DNA from: Limnohabitans sp. Rim8
Lineage (GTDB): Bacteria > Pseudomonadota > Gammaproteobacteria > Burkholderiales > Burkholderiaceae_C
Reading direction: 5' to 3'
Length of the DNA: 64,000 nucleotides
Assembly: GCA_945897465.1 (NCBI GenBank)
Contig: CAMDFK010000015.1
Coordinates: forward strand, 1 to 64,000
The notes under the pieces were generated by a model. That model was not told the origin of the DNA and ran no database searches. It saw only the letters and a program-made list of their open reading frames with translations. Shown in pieces: positions 17,256-28,294 of the stretch (the stretch's first letter is position 1; each line of letters starts with the position of its first letter). Made by a program: the position numbers and the translations under genes.

Positions 17256-19025
17256 ATGCAGCTCCAAGGTCAACACGTTCTGATTCTCGGTTTGGGTGCT
17301 TCGGGCCTGGCAATGGCCCGCTGGTGCGCCCTGGCCGGAGCGGACGTGACCGTGGCCGATACCCGTGATGCGCCGCCGCAGTTGGCCGCTTTGCAGGCCG
17401 AGTGGCCTGGCGTGCGATTTGTGTCCGGCCCCTTTTCAGCCAGCTTGGTCGAAGGCACATCGGTGCGTGCCGTGTTCCGCAGCCCTGGCCTGGCCCCCGA
17501 GGTGGTGGCCTCGGTGGTGGATGCTGCCCGCAACATGGGCCTGTGGCAAGGCGGCGAGCTGAGCTTGTTCGCTGCAGGTTTGGAAAATTTGAAGACACGC
17601 TTTGGCTACGCCCCTCAGGTATTGGCCATCACCGGCACCAATGGCAAGACCACGGTCACAGCCCTGACTGGGCAGCTGGTGGCGCGTGCGGGCAAAACCG
17701 TGAAAGTGGCGGGCAACATCGGCCCCACACTGCTGGACACCTTGACCGAAGCGATCGCTCAAGCGCAAGCGCAGGTCGAGCAAGAGACTACTGAACGCGC
17801 CGCAGTTGAGCTTGAAAACCCAAATCGGGTCATTGAGCAGACTTTGGTCATGACGGCCACAGAGACGGTCATGCCAGTAAAAGCTCAGGATGAGCCTTCA
17901 AGCGCCGCCGCCGATGCCGCCGGTAAAGACGAGACGCCGGACAACTTGGATGACGAGGCCGCCGCTGAACTGCCGCTGCCCGTTGCGCCTGCCGTTCAGA
18001 ACCAGGACCCTATGGCCCAAGCGCTGCCCCAGGTGTGGGTGCTGGAGCTGTCCAGCTTCCAGCTCGACAGCTGCGAAGGCTTTGAGCCGACCGCCGCCAC
18101 GGTGCTGAACATCTCGCAAGACCACCTCGATTGGCATGGCAGCATGGCCGCCTATGCTGCTGCCAAAGCCCGCATTTTTGGTGCGCAGGCCCTGATGGTG
18201 CTCAACCGAGAAGACGCCCAGGTCATGGCCATGCGGCCCGAGCCCGTGCGTGTGAAGTTGCAAAAGCCAGTTGAGCGAGCTGCTGTGCTGTTTGGTGGCG
18301 ACATGCCCCAGCGTCCAGGCGACTTTGGTATCGAAGTCACCCACGGCATGACTTGGCTGGTGCGGGCCTTGGAGGCCGATGAAACACGTCGCCGCCGCAA
18401 AGACGCCGCCGAGGAGCTGCACATCCAGCGCCTGATGCCCGCCGACGCCTTGCGCATTCGGGGTCGCCACAACGCAGTCAATGCACTCGCCGCGCTGGCA
18501 CTGGCCAGCAGCGCCGGTTGCGCCTTGGGCCCCATGCTGTATGGCCTGCGCGAATACCGGGGCGAGCCGCACCGTGTCGAGCCGGTGGCCATCATCCAAG
18601 AGGTTGAATTTTTTGACGACAGCAAGGGCACCAACGTGGGCGCAACGGTCGCCGCATTGCAAGGCCTGGGCGCAGACCGCCGCGTGGTGGTCATTTTGGG
18701 TGGTGAAGGCAAGGGTCAGGACTTCTTGCCTTTGGCCGATCCCGTTCAGCGTTTTGCCCGGGGTGTGGTTTTGATGGGCCGAGATGCTCCGGTGATTCGC
18801 GAAGCGTTGCAAGGCACGGGCGTGCCGCTGCACGATGCCGCAGACATGCATGCCGCCGTGGCACAGGCTGCGGCCATCGCCCGCAGTGGCGATGCGGTCT
18901 TGATGTCGCCAGCATGCGCGAGCTTTGACATGTTTGACAACTATGGCCATCGCGCCGAGGTGTTTGTGCAAGCCGTGGCGAGCTTGGCCGAGGCAGCAGG
19001 TGTGGCCTTGGAGGGCGGGCTGTGA
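17256..19025 (+). CDS. murD: UDP-MurNAc-L-alanine:D-glutamate ligase MurD with large acidic insertion
   Basis: Adds D-glutamate to UDP-MurNAc-L-Ala. At 589 residues it is about 150 longer than E. coli MurD (438). The Rossmann-like start [15 protein letters not shown], the ATP loop [12 protein letters not shown] (about 127-138) and [15 protein letters not shown] (about 258) are intact. Between the loop and that motif lies an extra stretch of about 85 residues (about 167-252) rich in Ala, Glu, Gln, Thr and Asp, with no hydrophobic core; it looks disordered. A further smaller charged expansion occurs near 372-395 ([13 protein letters not shown]). The reading frame is unbroken and flanking genes are normal, so this is a real insertion, not an error. 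Confidence 0.95.
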   Translation: MQLQGQHVLILGLGASGLAMARWCALAGADVTVADTRDAPPQLAALQAEWPGVRFVSGPFSASLVEGTSVRAVFRSPGLAPEVVASVVDAARNMGLWQGGELSLFAAGLENLKTRFGYAPQVLAITGTNGKTTVTALTGQLVARAGKTVKVAGNIGPTLLDTLTEAIAQAQAQVEQETTERAAVELENPNRVIEQTLVMTATETVMPVKAQDEPSSAAADAAGKDETPDNLDDEAAAELPLPVAPAVQNQDPMAQALPQVWVLELSSFQLDSCEGFEPTAATVLNISQDHLDWHGSMAAYAAAKARIFGAQALMVLNREDAQVMAMRPEPVRVKLQKPVERAAVLFGGDMPQRPGDFGIEVTHGMTWLVRALEADETRRRRKDAAEELHIQRLMPADALRIRGRHNAVNALAALALASSAGCALGPMLYGLREYRGEPHRVEPVAIIQEVEFFDDSKGTNVGATVAALQGLGADRRVVVILGGEGKGQDFLPLADPVQRFARGVVLMGRDAPVIREALQGTGVPLHDAADMHAAVAQAAAIARSGDAVLMSPACASFDMFDNYGHRAEVFVQAVASLAEAAGVALEGGL

Positions 19026-20317
19026 GTGAAACCATGAATTTCCCTCAGCGCTTGCAGCAATCTGCCGTTGGCCTGCTCCACAGCATCACCGGTGGTGGAG
19101 GGGGGAGGGCCAGTTCGCAGGGCTTGCCGGTCAATCTGGGCGAGTACGGTCTGGGCAGTCGCGCCAATGGTCGACCCGCCAGTTTGCAAAGCGTTGACCA
19201 GACCTTGGTCTGGGTGGTGGTGGCCTTGCTGCTTTGGGGCATGGTCATGGTGTATTCGGCCTCGATTGCGATGCCGGACAACCCACGTTTTTCGCGTTAC
19301 AGCCACACCCACTTTCTGACACGCCATGTGATTTCCATGGGGGTGGGCTGCATCATGGCTTTGCTGGTTTTTCAGGTGCGCATGGAGACTTGGGAAAAAG
19401 TGGCCCGGCCCTTGTTTGTGTTTTCTCTGATTTTGTTGGCCTTGGTGTTGATTCCTTTCATCGGCAAAGGTGTGAACGGTGCACGCCGCTGGATTTCCTT
19501 TGGCGTCATGAACTTTCAGCCCTCTGAGTTGGCCAAGCTGGCGACCATCATCTATGCCGCCGATTACATGGTGCGCAAGATGGACGTGAAGGAAAAATTC
19601 TTCAAAGCTGTGCTGCCCATGGGCGCTGCGGTGGGCCTGGCGGGTGTGTTCTTGCTGGCCGAGCCCGACATGGGTGCCTTCATGGTGATCGCCACCATCG
19701 CCATGGGCATCTTGTTCCTGGGGGGGGTGAACGCCCGGATGTTCTTCCTGATTCTGGGCATTCTGGTGCTGGCCTTTGTGATCATGATCGCCGAGTCGCC
19801 TTGGCGCCGAGAGCGGATCTTTGCCTACCTTGACCCCTTCAGTGCCCAGCATGCCTTGGGCAAGGGCTACCAGTTGACCCACTCGCTGATCGCGATTGGC
19901 CGGGGCGAAATTTGGGGCGTTGGCTTGGGAGGCAGTGTGGAGAAGCTCCATTGGCTGCCCGAAGCACACACCGACTTTTTGTTGGCCGTGATTGGTGAAG
20001 AGTTTGGCTTGGTGGGTGTGACGCTGGTGATTGGTCTGTTCTTGTGGCTCAGTCGTCGCATCATGGTGATCGGGCGACAAGCGATTGCCCTGGAAAAAGT
20101 GTTTTCTGGTTTGGTTGCACAAGGCGTGGGCATTTGGATCGGCTTTCAAGCCTTCATCAACATCGGCGTGAACCTGGGGGCCTTGCCCACCAAGGGCCTG
20201 ACTTTGCCGCTGATGAGTTACGGCGGCTCGGCAATCATGATGAACCTGATCGCGATCGCCATTGTGCTGCGCATCGACGCCGAGAACAAACAAATGATGC
20301 GCGGAGGCCGAGCATGA
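19022..20317 (+). CDS. ftsW: Septal peptidoglycan glycosyltransferase FtsW
   Basis: SEDS-family membrane polymerase of lipid II, partner of FtsI. It has 431 residues with ten predicted transmembrane helices after a cytoplasmic N-terminal segment of about 60 residues. Motifs include [10 protein letters not shown] (about 150), [10 protein letters not shown] (about 163), [11 protein letters not shown] (about 215), EEFGLVGV (about 325) and the C-terminal [21 protein letters not shown] region. The start is a GTG overlapping the murD stop by four bases. Confidence 0.97.
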   Translation: MSETMNFPQRLQQSAVGLLHSITGGGGGRASSQGLPVNLGEYGLGSRANGRPASLQSVDQTLVWVVVALLLWGMVMVYSASIAMPDNPRFSRYSHTHFLTRHVISMGVGCIMALLVFQVRMETWEKVARPLFVFSLILLALVLIPFIGKGVNGARRWISFGVMNFQPSELAKLATIIYAADYMVRKMDVKEKFFKAVLPMGAAVGLAGVFLLAEPDMGAFMVIATIAMGILFLGGVNARMFFLILGILVLAFVIMIAESPWRRERIFAYLDPFSAQHALGKGYQLTHSLIAIGRGEIWGVGLGGSVEKLHWLPEAHTDFLLAVIGEEFGLVGVTLVIGLFLWLSRRIMVIGRQAIALEKVFSGLVAQGVGIWIGFQAFINIGVNLGALPTKGLTLPLMSYGGSAIMMNLIAIAIVLRIDAENKQMMRGGRA

Positions 20318-21378
20318 CGCAAAAATGCGCACTGGTCATGGCGGGTGGCACCGGAGGGCACATCTTCCCGGGCTTGGCTGTGGCCGAGGCCTTGCGTGAG
20401 GCCGGTTGGCGCGTGCACTGGTTGGGCGCACCCGACAGCATGGAAAGCCAGCTGGTGCCGCCGCGCGGCTTCGCCTTTGAAGCGGTGGCCTTTGGTGGTG
20501 TGCGCGGCAAGGGCTTGGCCACACTGGCTTTCTTGCCACTCAAGCTGCTGCGTGCTTTTTGGCAAAGTCTGCAGGTGGTGCGCCGGGTCAAGCCCGATGT
20601 GGTGCTGGGCCTGGGCGGCTACATCACCTTCCCAGGCGGCATGATGGCCAGCTTGTGGGGCAAGCCCTTGGTGCTGCACGAGCAAAACTCGGTGGCGGGC
20701 TTGGCCAACAAGGTGCTGGCGCAATTGGCCGACCGCGTGTTCACCGCATTCCCCGGTGTATTCAAAACCGGCCAATGGGTGGGCAATCCGCTGCGCCAGG
20801 CTTTCATGCAGCAGGCCACACCCGCCGAGCGCTTTGCCGGACGCAGCGGCCCCTTGCGGGTACTGGTGGTGGGCGGCAGCTTGGGGGCCAAAGCCCTGAA
20901 CGACATCGTGCCGCAGGCCCTGGCCTTGATGCCAGAGGCCACGCGCCCCAGCGTGACTCACCAAAGCGGTGCCAAACAAATTGAAGCCCTGCGGGCCAAC
21001 TATGCAGCGGCAGGCGTGCAAGCCGAATTGACGCCCTTCATCGACGACACGGCCAGCGCCTTTGCGCAAGCCGATCTGGTCATCTGCCGTGCAGGCGCCA
21101 GCACCGTGACCGAGTTGGCCGCGGTGGGTGTGGCCGCCTTGTTTGTGCCATTTCCATTTGCTGTGGACGACCACCAGACCACCAATGCGCAGTTCTTGGT
21201 GGCTTCGGGTGGTGGCTGGCTGGTGCCGCAGGCTGAGTTGACCGCACAAAACCTGGCCGAGCGCCTGACGGCCTTGAGCCGCGACACATTGCAAGACGTG
21301 GCTGAAAAAGCCCACGCACAGAAAAAAACAAATGCGAGCAGGGAGCTTGTGATGGCTTGTGAGGAGTTGGCGGCATGA
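20314..21378 (+). CDS. murG: UDP-GlcNAc:lipid I N-acetylglucosaminyltransferase MurG
   Basis: Peripheral membrane GT28 glycosyltransferase that makes lipid II. It has 354 residues. The N-terminal motif [28 protein letters not shown] (about 125), [13 protein letters not shown] (about 188) and the UDP-GlcNAc site [12 protein letters not shown] (about 262) are present. The ATG at 20314 is chosen because GGAGG precedes it at seven bases and it overlaps the ftsW stop (ATGA); the frame is open far upstream inside ftsW but that is not coding. Confidence 0.97.
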   Translation: MTQKCALVMAGGTGGHIFPGLAVAEALREAGWRVHWLGAPDSMESQLVPPRGFAFEAVAFGGVRGKGLATLAFLPLKLLRAFWQSLQVVRRVKPDVVLGLGGYITFPGGMMASLWGKPLVLHEQNSVAGLANKVLAQLADRVFTAFPGVFKTGQWVGNPLRQAFMQQATPAERFAGRSGPLRVLVVGGSLGAKALNDIVPQALALMPEATRPSVTHQSGAKQIEALRANYAAAGVQAELTPFIDDTASAFAQADLVICRAGASTVTELAAVGVAALFVPFPFAVDDHQTTNAQFLVASGGGWLVPQAELTAQNLAERLTALSRDTLQDVAEKAHAQKKTNASRELVMACEELAA

Positions 21379-22799
21379 AACACGCCATCCGAAAAATTCA
21401 TTTCATCGGTGTCGGTGGCTCGGGCATGAGCGGCATTGCCGAAGTCTTGCTCAATCTGGGGTACCAGATCTCCGGCTCCGATTTGTCCGACAGCGCCACG
21501 CTGCAACGCTTGGCGGCTTTGGGCATCGCCACCCATGTGGGCCACAGCGCAGGCAATGTCCAAGACGCCGATGCCGTGGTGACCTCGACTGCCGTCAAAG
21601 CCGACAACCCCGAAGTGCTGGCCGCACGGGCGCGCCACATCCCGATCGTGCCGCGGGCTGTGATGCTGGCCGAGCTCATGCGCATGAAGCAGGGCGTGGC
21701 CATTGCGGGCACACACGGCAAAACCACCACCACCAGCCTGGTGGCCAGTGTGCTGGCCGAGGCCGGACTGGACCCCACCTTTGTGATTGGTGGCCGACTG
21801 AACAGCGCAGGCGCCAATGCCAAGCTGGGCACTGGCGACTACATCGTGGTGGAAGCTGACGAGTCGGACGCTTCGTTTTTGAACCTCTTGCCCGTGATGG
21901 CGGTGGTGACCAACATCGACGCCGACCACATGGAGACCTATGGCCACGACCTGGCCAAGCTCAAAGCCGCGTTTGTGGAGTTCTTGCACCGCATGCCTTT
22001 TTACGGCACGGCCATCGTCTGCTCGGACGACCCCGGTGTGCAGTCCATCGTGGACGACATCGCCCGCCCTGTGACCACCTATGGACTGAACGAAGGCGCC
22101 CAGGTGCGTGCGGTGGATGTGCGGGCCCACAACGGACAGATGCATTTCACAGTGCAAAGGCGCAATGGAGTGACACTGCCCGACCTGCCCATCGTGTTGA
22201 ATTTGCCGGGTGTTCACAACGTGCTCAACGCTTTGGCGGCCATTTCGGTGGCTGTTGAGTTGGGTTTGGATGATGCCGCTGTGCAACGCGCTCTGGCCCA
22301 ATTCAAAGGCGTGGGCCGACGCTTTCAGCGTTATGGCGATGTGGCCACGGCCGATGGCCAAGGCCGCTTCACCGTCATCGACGATTACGGTCACCACCCG
22401 GTCGAGATGGCGGCCACGCTGGCGGCAGCCCGTGGTGCATTCCCAGGTCGACGCATTGTGTTGGCGTTCCAGCCGCACCGGTACAGCCGCACCCGTGATT
22501 GTTTTGAAGACTTTGTCAAAGTCATTGGTCAAGGTTGCGACAGCGTCTTGTTGTCTGAGGTCTACGCCGCAGGCGAAGCGCCTATCGTGGCCGCAGACGG
22601 ACGCTCATTGGCCCGCGCCCTGCGTGTGGCGGGCAAGGTCGAGCCCGTGTTTGTGGATCAGATCGCCGACATGCCCCAGGCCGTGATGCGCAATGCGCGT
22701 GATGGCGATGTGCTCATTTGCATGGGTGCAGGTTCCATTGGTGTCACCCCAGCGCAGGTGGTGTCCTTGGCCGCCAAGGCCCAAGAGGTGAGCGCATGA
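21375..22799 (+). CDS. murC: UDP-MurNAc:L-alanine ligase MurC
   Basis: First amino-acid-adding ligase of peptidoglycan synthesis. It has 474 residues. The start has [21 protein letters not shown]; the ATP loop is [12 protein letters not shown] (about 113-124); [12 protein letters not shown] (about 160), [13 protein letters not shown] (about 335) and FQPHRYSRT (about 360) follow. It is joined to murG and ddl by ATGA overlaps. Confidence 0.97.
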   Translation: MKHAIRKIHFIGVGGSGMSGIAEVLLNLGYQISGSDLSDSATLQRLAALGIATHVGHSAGNVQDADAVVTSTAVKADNPEVLAARARHIPIVPRAVMLAELMRMKQGVAIAGTHGKTTTTSLVASVLAEAGLDPTFVIGGRLNSAGANAKLGTGDYIVVEADESDASFLNLLPVMAVVTNIDADHMETYGHDLAKLKAAFVEFLHRMPFYGTAIVCSDDPGVQSIVDDIARPVTTYGLNEGAQVRAVDVRAHNGQMHFTVQRRNGVTLPDLPIVLNLPGVHNVLNALAAISVAVELGLDDAAVQRALAQFKGVGRRFQRYGDVATADGQGRFTVIDDYGHHPVEMAATLAAARGAFPGRRIVLAFQPHRYSRTRDCFEDFVKVIGQGCDSVLLSEVYAAGEAPIVAADGRSLARALRVAGKVEPVFVDQIADMPQAVMRNARDGDVLICMGAGSIGVTPAQVVSLAAKAQEVSA

Positions 22800-23770
22800 T
22801 ACCCAAAACTTCCATGGCCCAGATGGGCAAAGTCGCAGTGTTGATGGGTGGGCGCTCGGCAGAGCGCGAGGTCTCCCTGATGTCGGGCCGTGGTGTGCTC
22901 CAAGCCCTGCTGGCTGCGGGAGTGGATGCCCATGCTTTTGATCCGGCAGAACGCGATCTGAGCGAACTTCAGAAAGATGGATTCCAGCGCTGCTTCATTG
23001 CCTTGCATGGCCGCTTTGGCGAAGACGGCACGGTGCAAGGCGCCTTGGAGTTGATGGGCATCCCGTACACAGGATCGGGTGTGATGGCGTCCAGCATCGC
23101 CATGGACAAGGTCATGACCAAGCGCGTCTGGCATGCCGAGGGTTTGCCAGTGCCGCGCCAAGTGCTGGTGCAGCCAGCACAAATCGACACTTTGTCGGCA
23201 GACGAGCTCATTCAAGCTTTAGGCTTGCCCCTGATCGTCAAGCCAGCACGCGAAGGTTCCTCCATTGGTGTGAGCAAGGTGGTGCGGGCCGAAGACGTGC
23301 ACGCCGCATTGCGTGCTGCGGCCGCTTGTGACCATGACATTCTGTGTGAGCAGTGCATCGTGGGTGACGAAGTCACCTGCCCGGTGCTGGGCGCAGGCGA
23401 AGAAGCCCGCGCACTGCCCGTGACCCGCATCGTGGCCCCTGAAGGCAATTACGACTACCAAAACAAATACTTCACCGACGACACACAGTACCTGGTGCCC
23501 TGCGGTTTGCCCGCCCAGGAAGAAGTTGCCATTCAGACTTTGGTGAGCCGGGCTTATCAGGTGCTGGGCTGCAGGGGTTGGGGCCGTATCGATGTGATGA
23601 TCGATGGCAACACCCGCCAGCCTTATTTGCTCGAGATCAATACCTCCCCCGGCATGACCAGTCATTCGCTGGTGCCCATGTCGGCTGCGGCCGAGGGCAT
23701 GTCGTATGAGGCGCTGTGCTGTCATTTGCTGGCCTCTGCGCAATTGGATTACCCAGGAGCGGGTGCGTGA
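22796..23770 (+). CDS. ddl: D-alanine:D-alanine ligase
   Basis: ATP-grasp ligase making the D-Ala-D-Ala dipeptide used by MurF. It has 324 residues. [20 protein letters not shown] is at the N-terminus, [15 protein letters not shown] near 150, and [15 protein letters not shown] (metal and substrate binding, end of the ATP-grasp domain) near residue 282. The ATG at 22796 overlaps the murC stop; the internal Met at codon 7 is a less likely start. Confidence 0.96.
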   Translation: MIPKTSMAQMGKVAVLMGGRSAEREVSLMSGRGVLQALLAAGVDAHAFDPAERDLSELQKDGFQRCFIALHGRFGEDGTVQGALELMGIPYTGSGVMASSIAMDKVMTKRVWHAEGLPVPRQVLVQPAQIDTLSADELIQALGLPLIVKPAREGSSIGVSKVVRAEDVHAALRAAAACDHDILCEQCIVGDEVTCPVLGAGEEARALPVTRIVAPEGNYDYQNKYFTDDTQYLVPCGLPAQEEVAIQTLVSRAYQVLGCRGWGRIDVMIDGNTRQPYLLEINTSPGMTSHSLVPMSAAAEGMSYEALCCHLLASAQLDYPGAGA

Positions 23771-24555
23771 AAAAAGCCATGCCCTTGCCCACCGATGTCA
23801 GGCTCATGAACATGGCCACCGCTTTGCTGGTGCTGGTGTTTGTGCTGTTGGCCGTGGGGAGCGGGGCTTGGTGGGTGATCCGTCATCCGGGCTTTGCGCT
23901 GCAAACCATCACGGTGCAAGGCGAGGTCAGTCGCAACAACGCATTTGCGTTTCGGACACATGTGTTGCCCAAACTGGAGGGTAATTTTTTCACCATCGAC
24001 CTGGCCCAAGTGCAACAGACCTTTGAGTCCGTGCCTTGGGTGCGGATTGCGGTGGTGCACCGTGATTTCCCCAACCGTTTGCGGGCGGTCTTGTGGGAGC
24101 ACAAACCCATGGCGACCTGGGGCAGTGAGGACGCGGGGACCTTGATCAATGAACAAGGGCAGGTGTTTGAGGCTGTTTTGGACGATGCCGATGCCGAGCG
24201 TCTGCCACGCATGAAGGGGCCCGCCGACGAGTCGCAGAACGTGGCTGCCATGTATCTGGTTTTGAGCCCGCGCTTTCAGGCGCTGGACATGCAGATTGAT
24301 CTGCTGGAACTGACCCCGCGCGGCAGTTGGCGGATTCAAACCCAACATGGTGCTCAGATTGAACTGGGTCGAGGTGAGAGCGCTGACATTGTGAAAAAGG
24401 TCGATGTTTTTTTAACAACATTGAAGCAGGTGACCACCCGCTATGAACGAGGCACGTCTGCTTTGGCCGGTGCAGATTTGCGCCACAAGGACGGCTATGC
24501 ATTGCGCTTGCACGGTGTGAGCACGGTGGACGCAGACAGCAATAAAAAGCCTTGA
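23767..24555 (+). CDS. ftsQ: Cell division protein FtsQ
   Basis: Bitopic divisome protein of 262 residues. A short cytoplasmic N-terminus is followed by one transmembrane helix (about 19-38, [19 protein letters not shown]), a POTRA domain (about 43-115, beginning [16 protein letters not shown] and ending [18 protein letters not shown]) and the beta domain. The GTG at 23767 gives the overlap with ddl (GTGA) and the basic start VKKAMPLP; starts further upstream would run into ddl. It forms FtsQLB with the ftsL product. Confidence 0.95.
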   Translation: MKKAMPLPTDVRLMNMATALLVLVFVLLAVGSGAWWVIRHPGFALQTITVQGEVSRNNAFAFRTHVLPKLEGNFFTIDLAQVQQTFESVPWVRIAVVHRDFPNRLRAVLWEHKPMATWGSEDAGTLINEQGQVFEAVLDDADAERLPRMKGPADESQNVAAMYLVLSPRFQALDMQIDLLELTPRGSWRIQTQHGAQIELGRGESADIVKKVDVFLTTLKQVTTRYERGTSALAGADLRHKDGYALRLHGVSTVDADSNKKP

Positions 24556-24596
24556 GCAATCAAGGCGCATGGAAATAAACGGAAACGGTGGTTGAA

Positions 24597-25826
24597 ATGG
24601 CAAAAGAGTACAAAGATCTGGTGGTGGGCCTGGACATTGGAACGTCCAAGGTCATGGCTGTGGTGGCCGAGGTCATGGCCGACGGTCAGCTCAAGATTGC
24701 GGGTTTGGGCATTGCACCAGGCAACGGGCTCAAGCGGGGTGTGGTGGTCAACATCGACGCCACCGTGCAAAGCATCCAGCAAGCGCTCAAAGAGGCCGAG
24801 CTGATGGCCGATTGCAAAATTACCCGCGTGAACGTCGGCATCACGGGCAGCCACATTCGCGGCATCAACTCCAGTGGCATGGTGGCCATCAAGGACAAGG
24901 AAGTCACCCAGGCCGATCTGGCCCGTGTGATGGAAACCGCACGGGCCATCAACATCTCCAGCGATCAGAGGCTGCTGCTGGTAGCGCCACAGGAATTCGT
25001 GATCGACAGCCAGGAGGTCAAGGAGCCCATCGGCATGAGTGGCATGCGCCTGGAGGCCAAGGTGCACATCGTCACAGGCGCCCAAAGCGCCGCTGAAAAC
25101 ATCATCAAATGTGTGCGCCGCTGCGGCCTGGAAGTGGACCAGCTTTTGCTCAACCCCCAGTCGTCGAGCTTGGCTGTGTTGTCCGAAGATGAACGCGAGT
25201 TGGGCGTGGCATGCGTTGATATTGGTGCGGGTACGACCGATGTGGCGATTTTTGCCAACGGCTCCATCCGCCACACCGCCGTGATCCCGATTGCCGGTGA
25301 CCTGATCACCAGCGACATTGCCATGGCCTTGCGCACACCCACCAAGGATGCTGAAGACATCAAGGTGGAGAGTGGTAATGCCAAACAGCTGCTCGCCGAT
25401 CCCGATGCCCAAGTGGAAGTGCCAGGGCTGGGTGATCGGGGGCCGCGCATGCTCAGTCGTCAGGCTTTGGCTGGTGTGATCGAGCCGCGCATCGAAGAAA
25501 TATTTTCCTTGGTGCACCAGGTCATTCGTGAATCGGGTTACGAAGAGGTGCTGTCCTCGGGCATCGTACTTACCGGTGGCAGCGCCGTGATGCCGGGCAT
25601 GATCGAACTTGGTGAGGACATCTTCCTCAAGCCCGTGCGCCGGGGCTTGCCCAAGTATTCCGGAGGCTTGGCCGACATGGTCAGCCAACCTCGTGCCGCA
25701 ACCGTGATGGGTTTGCTGGAAGAGGCCCGCTTGGCCCGCCTGCGCGGCTACAAGGTCACCCAAAAGAAGAGCTCGGTGAACAACGCTTTTGGCCGGTTCA
25801 AAGACTTCATTGTGGGGAACTTTTGA
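24597..25826 (+). CDS. ftsA: Cell division protein FtsA
   Basis: Actin-like ATPase of 409 residues that ties FtsZ to the membrane. The phosphate 1 motif LVVGLDIGTSKVMAVVAE is at residues 7-24, IGAGTTDVAIFANG (phosphate 2) near 210, and LTGGSAVMPGMIEL (adenosine) near 325. The end, NNAFGRFKDFIVGNF, is an amphipathic membrane-targeting helix. The ATG at 24597 is preferred; a GTG nine bases upstream is possible. There are 41 bases after ftsQ and 133 before ftsZ. Confidence 0.97.
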   Translation: MAKEYKDLVVGLDIGTSKVMAVVAEVMADGQLKIAGLGIAPGNGLKRGVVVNIDATVQSIQQALKEAELMADCKITRVNVGITGSHIRGINSSGMVAIKDKEVTQADLARVMETARAINISSDQRLLLVAPQEFVIDSQEVKEPIGMSGMRLEAKVHIVTGAQSAAENIIKCVRRCGLEVDQLLLNPQSSSLAVLSEDERELGVACVDIGAGTTDVAIFANGSIRHTAVIPIAGDLITSDIAMALRTPTKDAEDIKVESGNAKQLLADPDAQVEVPGLGDRGPRMLSRQALAGVIEPRIEEIFSLVHQVIRESGYEEVLSSGIVLTGGSAVMPGMIELGEDIFLKPVRRGLPKYSGGLADMVSQPRAATVMGLLEEARLARLRGYKVTQKKSSVNNAFGRFKDFIVGNF

Positions 25827-25959
25827 TGAATTGGACCCATCTTTATCAGGCCAGAAGCAGTCCACCTTTGACCAGACCTCTGCGATGTTGACAAACCATC
25901 CATCCCAAAAACCGCATTCAAAACTTTCAGGCAACTGCAAACCATTTAGGAGAAATAAC

Positions 25960-27174
25960 ATGACCATCGAAATGATCCAGACAGAGGAATTCAACCAAGG
26001 CACCCAGATCAAAGTGATCGGGGTCGGTGGTGGCGGCGGCAATGCCGTGGAGCACATGATTGAGCGTCAGGTCCAAGGCGTTGAATTCATCTGCGCCAAC
26101 ACCGATGCACAAGCCCTTGCCCGCAGTGCGGCCCACCGTTTCGTGCAACTGGGTCAAACCGGTCTGGGCGCTGGCAGCAAGCCAGACAAGGGCCGCGAAG
26201 CCGCTGAAGCCGCAGAGGCCGACATCCGCGCGGCCATTGAAGGCGCACACATGCTGTTCATCACCGCTGGCATGGGCGGCGGTACCGGCACCGGCGCTGC
26301 ACCGGTCATTGCCAAGATTGCGAAAGACATGGGCATTCTTACCGTGGGCGTGGTCACCAAGCCTTTCGACTTTGAAGGCAAGCGCCGCATGGACAACGCC
26401 GATGAAGGCATGAAAGAGCTGGAAGCCAACGTGGACTCTCTGATCGTGGTCTTGAACGAGAAGCTGCTCGAATTGCCCGGCGGCGAAGACATGACTCAGG
26501 ACGAGGCTTTCTCGCACGCCAACGATGTGTTGAAGAATGCCGTGGGCGGTATTGCCGAAATCATCAACGTGCCCGGCCATGTGAATGTCGACTTTGAAGA
26601 CGTGCGCACCGTCATGGGCGAGCCCGGCAAAGCCATGATGGGTACGGCTGCCGCCAGTGGTCCGGATCGCGCTCGGATTGCAGCCGAGCAAGCCGTGGCC
26701 TGCCCACTGCTGGAAGGCGTGGACCTCAAGGGTGCACGCGGCGTGCTGGTCTTGATCAGTGCCGCAAAGGGTTCTTTGAAGCTGTCTGAATCCAAGCAAG
26801 CCATGAACACCATCCGTGACTGCGCTTCGGAAGATGCCCATGTCATTTACGGTACGGCTTATGACGAAAGCTTGGGTGACCAAATCCGCGTGACCGTGGT
26901 GGCGACAGGGCTGGCCAAGCCTGGTGCACGCCGCACAGCACCCCCTCTTCAAGTGCTAAGAACGGGTACCGATAACGCGCCCTTCATGTTGGGTGGACAA
27001 GAGGCGACGAGCCATGCCGCGAATGCGGTTGCCCCTTTGGTCAACACCGGCTTGAATGTGCCAGCCTACTGGCGCAATAACCGCACCCATGCAGCCGCAC
27101 GTGTGGATGGCATGGCCAACGCAGGCATGGACGACATCGAAATTCCAGCTTTTTTGCGCAAACAAGCCGATTGA
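25960..27174 (+). CDS. ftsZ: Cell division GTPase FtsZ
   Basis: Tubulin-like GTPase that forms the Z ring. It has 404 residues. IKVIGVGGGGGNAVEHM (about 13-29) and the tubulin signature GGGTGTGAAPVIA (about 107-119) are clear, and the last residues DDIEIPAFLRKQAD are the conserved tail bound by FtsA and ZipA-like partners. AGGAG lies eight bases before the ATG at 25960. The 133-base gap after ftsA, unlike the overlaps elsewhere in the cluster, leaves room for an extra promoter. An intrinsic terminator follows. Confidence 0.98.
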   Translation: MTIEMIQTEEFNQGTQIKVIGVGGGGGNAVEHMIERQVQGVEFICANTDAQALARSAAHRFVQLGQTGLGAGSKPDKGREAAEAAEADIRAAIEGAHMLFITAGMGGGTGTGAAPVIAKIAKDMGILTVGVVTKPFDFEGKRRMDNADEGMKELEANVDSLIVVLNEKLLELPGGEDMTQDEAFSHANDVLKNAVGGIAEIINVPGHVNVDFEDVRTVMGEPGKAMMGTAAASGPDRARIAAEQAVACPLLEGVDLKGARGVLVLISAAKGSLKLSESKQAMNTIRDCASEDAHVIYGTAYDESLGDQIRVTVVATGLAKPGARRTAPPLQVLRTGTDNAPFMLGGQEATSHAANAVAPLVNTGLNVPAYWRNNRTHAAARVDGMANAGMDDIEIPAFLRKQAD

Positions 27175-27207
27175 TCCATTCGTCCATTGGTCGAGCTGGA
27201 GCAGGGT

Positions 27208-27237
27208 CAGACCGGTCTCATTCGGTCTGGCTTTTTC
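27208..27237 (+). terminator. Intrinsic terminator after ftsZ
   Basis: CAGACCG and CGGTCTG form a seven-base stem around an eight-base loop, followed by GCTTTTTC. It lies 34 bases after the ftsZ stop and would end the dcw transcript before lpxC. Confidence 0.85.
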
Positions 27238-27325
27238 AGGCTTGATCCAGCTTGAAAGAAATGATGATTCACTTCTTGAATGCCTTGTCAGCGCCTGATG
27301 AGAACGCCCGATTTAAAATGAGCTA

Positions 27326-28249
27326 ATGATTGCTCAACGCACCCTCAAAACCCTGACCCAAGCTGTTGGCGTGGGTTTGCACAGCGGCCAGCGGGTTGAA
27401 TTGATTCTGCGCCCTGCGGCGCCCGACACCGGCATCGTGTTTCGCCGGGTCGATCTGCCTGAGCCTGTGGACATTCCCGCTCGGGCTGAATCGGTGACCG
27501 ACACTCGGCTGGCTTCGACCATCTCGGTCGGTCAGGCCAAGGTCTTCACCGTGGAGCATCTGATGTCGGCCTGCGCCGGGCTGGGCGTTGACAACTTGTA
27601 TGTCGACATCACCGCCGAGGAAGTGCCCATTTTGGACGGGTCAGCCTCTTCCTTTGTGTTTTTGCTGCAAAGCGCAGGCATCGTCGAGCAAAACGCAGCC
27701 AAGCGCTTTTTGCGAGTTCTTAAAACCGTGCAAGTCAGCGAAGGCGAGGGCAGCCAAATCAAGTGGGCCAAACTCGAACCCTTTCACGGCTACAAACTCA
27801 GTTTCGAAATCGATTTCCACCATCCCGCCGTCGACTCGACAGGCCAGCAGGTGGTGTTTGACATGTCAGAGGGCGTTTATGCGCGTGACATCGCCCGCGC
27901 CCGTACTTTTGGTTTCACCAAAGATGTGGAAATGATGCGCGCCAACGGCTTGGCGCTGGGTGGAGGCTTGGATAACGCCATCGTCATGGACGACTACAAA
28001 GTCCTCAACGCCGACGGTCTGCGCTATGACGACGAATTCGTCAAACACAAAATCCTGGACGCCATGGGCGACCTGTACATCGTGGGCAAACCTTTGTTGG
28101 CCGCCTACAGCGCCTTCCGCTCGGGCCATGCTTTGAACAACCAGCTCTTGCGCGCACTCCTGGCTCAACCCGATGCCTATGAGATCGTGACCTTTGAGAA
28201 GTCCAGCGAGGCCCCCAAAGGTTTTGCGGCTTTGCAGCCGGCTTGGTGA
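27326..28249 (+). CDS. lpxC: UDP-3-O-acyl-GlcNAc deacetylase LpxC
   Basis: Zinc enzyme for the committed step of lipid A synthesis, showing that the organism makes LPS. It has 307 residues. N-terminal [21 protein letters not shown], zinc ligand His in [13 protein letters not shown] (about 78), the second site in [17 protein letters not shown] (His and Asp, about 238 and 242) and the catalytic His in [10 protein letters not shown] (about 265) are visible. It follows ftsZ across a terminator, so it probably has its own promoter in the 90 bases upstream (TAAAAT at 27314 is only a weak candidate). Confidence 0.97.
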   Translation: MIAQRTLKTLTQAVGVGLHSGQRVELILRPAAPDTGIVFRRVDLPEPVDIPARAESVTDTRLASTISVGQAKVFTVEHLMSACAGLGVDNLYVDITAEEVPILDGSASSFVFLLQSAGIVEQNAAKRFLRVLKTVQVSEGEGSQIKWAKLEPFHGYKLSFEIDFHHPAVDSTGQQVVFDMSEGVYARDIARARTFGFTKDVEMMRANGLALGGGLDNAIVMDDYKVLNADGLRYDDEFVKHKILDAMGDLYIVGKPLLAAYSAFRSGHALNNQLLRALLAQPDAYEIVTFEKSSEAPKGFAALQPAW

Positions 28250-28294
28250 GCGGGTTAGCGAATGCCGGCGTGCGATCGCTTGTGAGACCACAGA

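Noticed and set aside
18941..20332. Open minus-strand frame of 463 codons over ftsW
   Set aside because: His-rich antisense translation of a membrane protein gene; no start signal and no recognisable domain.
21000..22532. Open minus-strand frame of 510 codons over murG and murC
   Set aside because: It spans two well-supported genes in antisense and has no motif.
25827..25959. Possible promoter between ftsA and ftsZ
   Set aside because: TTGACA-like hexamers occur, but none has a -10 at 16-18 bases, so no promoter is called.
24495..26057. Open minus-strand frame of 520 codons over ftsA
   Set aside because: Antisense shadow that crosses the ftsA-ftsZ gap; no domain.
27274..27325. Possible lpxC promoter
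   Set aside because: TAAAAT is near the start codon but has no -35 and would give a leaderless transcript; not enough to annotate.
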